Origin: a bacterium
GTDB lineage: Bacteria; Armatimonadota; HRBIN16
Reading direction: 5' to 3'
Length of the DNA: 8,052 nucleotides
Assembly: GCA_025057335.1 (NCBI GenBank)
Contig: JANWXG010000111.1
Span: forward strand, 1-8,052
The notes beneath the pieces were generated by a model that saw nothing but the letters and a program-made list of their open reading frames with translations, was not told the origin of the DNA and ran no database searches. Shown piece by piece: positions 7,492-8,052 of the stretch; positions within the stretch are counted from its first letter, which is position 1, and every line of letters starts with the position of its first letter. Both the position numbers and the translations under genes were made by a program.

Positions 7492-7521
7492 ATTATACTG
7501 GAACAGCTGGAGTTTTGTAAA
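7492..7521 (-). promoter_or_regulatory. Sigma-70-type promoter for the S55 operon
   Basis: On the minus strand TTTACA (7516-7521) and TATAAT (7492-7497) are separated by 18 bases. The -10 is a perfect consensus and the -35 matches five of six bases. It stands out as AT-rich in a GC-rich stretch and points toward the S55 gene. The predicted start is near 7485, leaving a leader of about 300 bases. Confidence 0.72.
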
Positions 7522-7590
7522 TACGTCAGGAGGGGGTTGTAGCCATCCTCCAAACCACGCTACCAGGCGAAGGAGCGTGCAAGTGGATGA

Positions 7591-7702
7591 AGCCCCCCCA
7601 TTGAAATGGGGGGCTAAGATAAGCAGACAAACCTGCCTGCGCAGGTTCCCATCCGCGCAGGCGGGTTTTTCCATCGCCATAGCCCCCAACCGCAGTTGGG
7701 GG
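7591..7702. repeat. Repeat module 1
   Basis: Hairpin A is at 7591-7615 (stem CCCCCCAT/ATGGGGGG, loop TGAA, AG/CT closing with one extra C). Element B is at 7630-7670. Hairpin C is at 7683-7702 (CCCCCAAC, loop CGCA, GTTGGGGG). All arms are intact. Confidence 0.8.
7630..7670 (+). terminator. Terminator-like hairpin in module 1 (element B)
   Basis: AACCTGCCTGCGC (7630-7642) pairs over 13 positions, one a G-T wobble, with GCGCAGGCGGGTT (7655-7667), followed directly by three more Ts. It would end rightward transcription. The left arm alone can instead fold with GCAGGTT (7641-7647) into a smaller hairpin, so the two folds exclude each other. No rightward gene precedes it in the window. Confidence 0.5.
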
Positions 7703-7720
7703 AAACTGTACCTGTGTTTC

Positions 7721-7831
7721 GCCCCCCCATAGAAATGGGGGGCTGTGGAAGAAAAACAAACCTGCCTGCGCAGGTTGCAATCCGCGCAGGCGGATTTTTC
7801 ACCGCCATAGCCCCCGACTTCAGTCGGGGGC
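7721..7831. repeat. Repeat module 2
   Basis: Hairpin A is at 7721-7743 with loop AGAA. Element B is at 7759-7799. Hairpin C is at 7810-7831, a perfect 9-bp stem GCCCCCGAC/GTCGGGGGC with loop TTCA. Compared with module 1, one A-T pair of hairpin C is replaced by G-C on both arms. Confidence 0.8.
7759..7799 (+). terminator. Terminator-like hairpin in module 2 (element B)
   Basis: AACCTGCCTGCGC (7759-7771) faces GCGCAGGCGGATT (7784-7796) with one C-A mismatch and one wobble, and a run of five Ts (7795-7799). It shows the same alternative short fold AACCTGC/GCAGGTT as module 1. Direction is rightward. Confidence 0.45.
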
Positions 7832-7843
7832 GCAGTAGACGAA

Positions 7844-7940
7844 ACCCCCCATTGAAATAGTGAGCTACGATCAGTGGGCAAACCTGCTCGCGCAGGTTCC
7901 AACTCCCTCGCCCGCATCGCCCCCAACTCCAGTCGGGAGC
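7844..7940. repeat. Repeat module 3, degenerate copy
   Basis: Hairpin A (7844-7866) keeps its C arm and TGAA loop, but its G arm reads ATAGTGAGCT, so it no longer closes well. Element B keeps the short palindrome AACCTGC-TCGC-GCAGGTT (7881-7898) but has lost the second arm and the T run. Hairpin C (7919-7940) has two mismatches. Confidence 0.7.
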
Positions 7941-7989
7941 AGATGCCGACCAGGCAGGCACTCTCCGCGCCCGCCTTTTTGTCACAGGG

Positions 7990-8042
7990 GAGTCGTCTAC
8001 CTCCGATTCGACATCTCCACGAAGGAGGTAGACGACTCTTTT
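7990..8042 (+). terminator. Long perfect hairpin with T tail
   Basis: GAGTCGTCTACCTCC (7990-8004) pairs perfectly with GGAGGTAGACGACTC (8024-8038). Inside the loop TTCG can pair with CGAA. Four Ts follow on the plus strand (8039-8042), fitting an intrinsic terminator for rightward transcription. The other side lacks a T run. No rightward gene is visible upstream. It could also be a protein- or RNA-binding hairpin, because the stem contains a Shine-Dalgarno-like GGAGGT and its complement. Confidence 0.6.
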
Positions 8043-8052
8043 GCCCCTCCCC

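Larger units (their letters stand above)
7591..7940. repeat. Array of three modular inverted-repeat elements
   Basis: Three copies of a module of about 100-112 bases follow each other at 123-130 base steps (A hairpins start at 7591, 7721 and 7844). Each copy has the order: hairpin A (C-rich arm, CAT, tetraloop, ATG, G-rich arm), element B (AACCTGC...GCAGGTT plus a second arm CCGCGCAGGCGG), and hairpin C (CCCCC-RAC, tetraloop, GTY-GGGGG). Read on the minus strand, C resembles A: C-rich arm, TGNN loop, G run, CT. Each module is therefore a head-to-head pair of similar halves, much like paired REP sequences. Copies 1 and 2 are well kept and copy 3 is decayed. The open frames across it are by-products of the repeats. 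No transposase is visible in the window, so origin and mobility are unknown. Confidence 0.85.

Noticed and set aside
7494..7499. Divergent plus-strand -10 box (TATACT) overlapping the operon promoter
   Set aside because: No -35-like hexamer at 16-18 bases and no extended -10.
7591..7940. CRISPR array
   Set aside because: Only three imperfect units, each internally palindromic, with no unique spacers of constant length and no cas genes.
7462..7985. Minus-strand open frames across the repeat array (repeated PPxxWGG-like translations)
   Set aside because: The repeats themselves produce the recurring peptide pattern in several frames; no codon bias or domain supports a protein.

Overview
The window is a GC-rich bacterial chromosomal segment in which every recognisable gene lies on the minus strand, so the biological order runs from high to low coordinates. 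The gene set is a SpoIVB-type (S55) serine peptidase carrying a beta-propeller, a xylose-isomerase-like TIM barrel protein, a membrane-anchored parvulin foldase, and the start of thioredoxin reductase. Together with strong AGGAGG-type ribosome binding sites, this fits Armatimonadota or a similar environmental, possibly thermophilic lineage. That placement is an impression from protein style and is not proven here.

Layout from right to left. Positions 7516-8052 hold no gene. They contain a three-copy array of modular inverted repeats (7591-7940) and a separate hairpin with a 15-bp perfect stem followed by four Ts (7990-8042). A near-consensus sigma-70 promoter (TTTACA, 18 bp, TATAAT; 7492-7521) faces left. 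It is followed by a roughly 300-nt leader with several GC-rich inverted repeats. The large gene at 2968-7188 encodes a 1406-residue secreted protein: S55 peptidase with permuted catalytic motif order, Pro-rich linker, seven-bladed propeller, then beta-sandwich modules. Forty bases downstream comes the TIM barrel protein (2088-2927), and only 7 bases further the parvulin isomerase (458-2080). The tight spacing and absence of internal promoters suggest one operon.

A hairpin followed by T-rich sequence (343-396, minus) probably ends that transcript. A second strong hairpin (260-298) lies before trxB, whose first 59 codons reach the left edge of the window.

Two of the operon products act at or outside the membrane (peptidase and foldase), which suggests envelope protein maturation. 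The cytoplasmic TIM barrel enzyme has no evident link to that job. The most unusual items are the peptidase-propeller fusion with its permuted active site, and the repeat array, whose copies show paired-base substitution and progressive decay.
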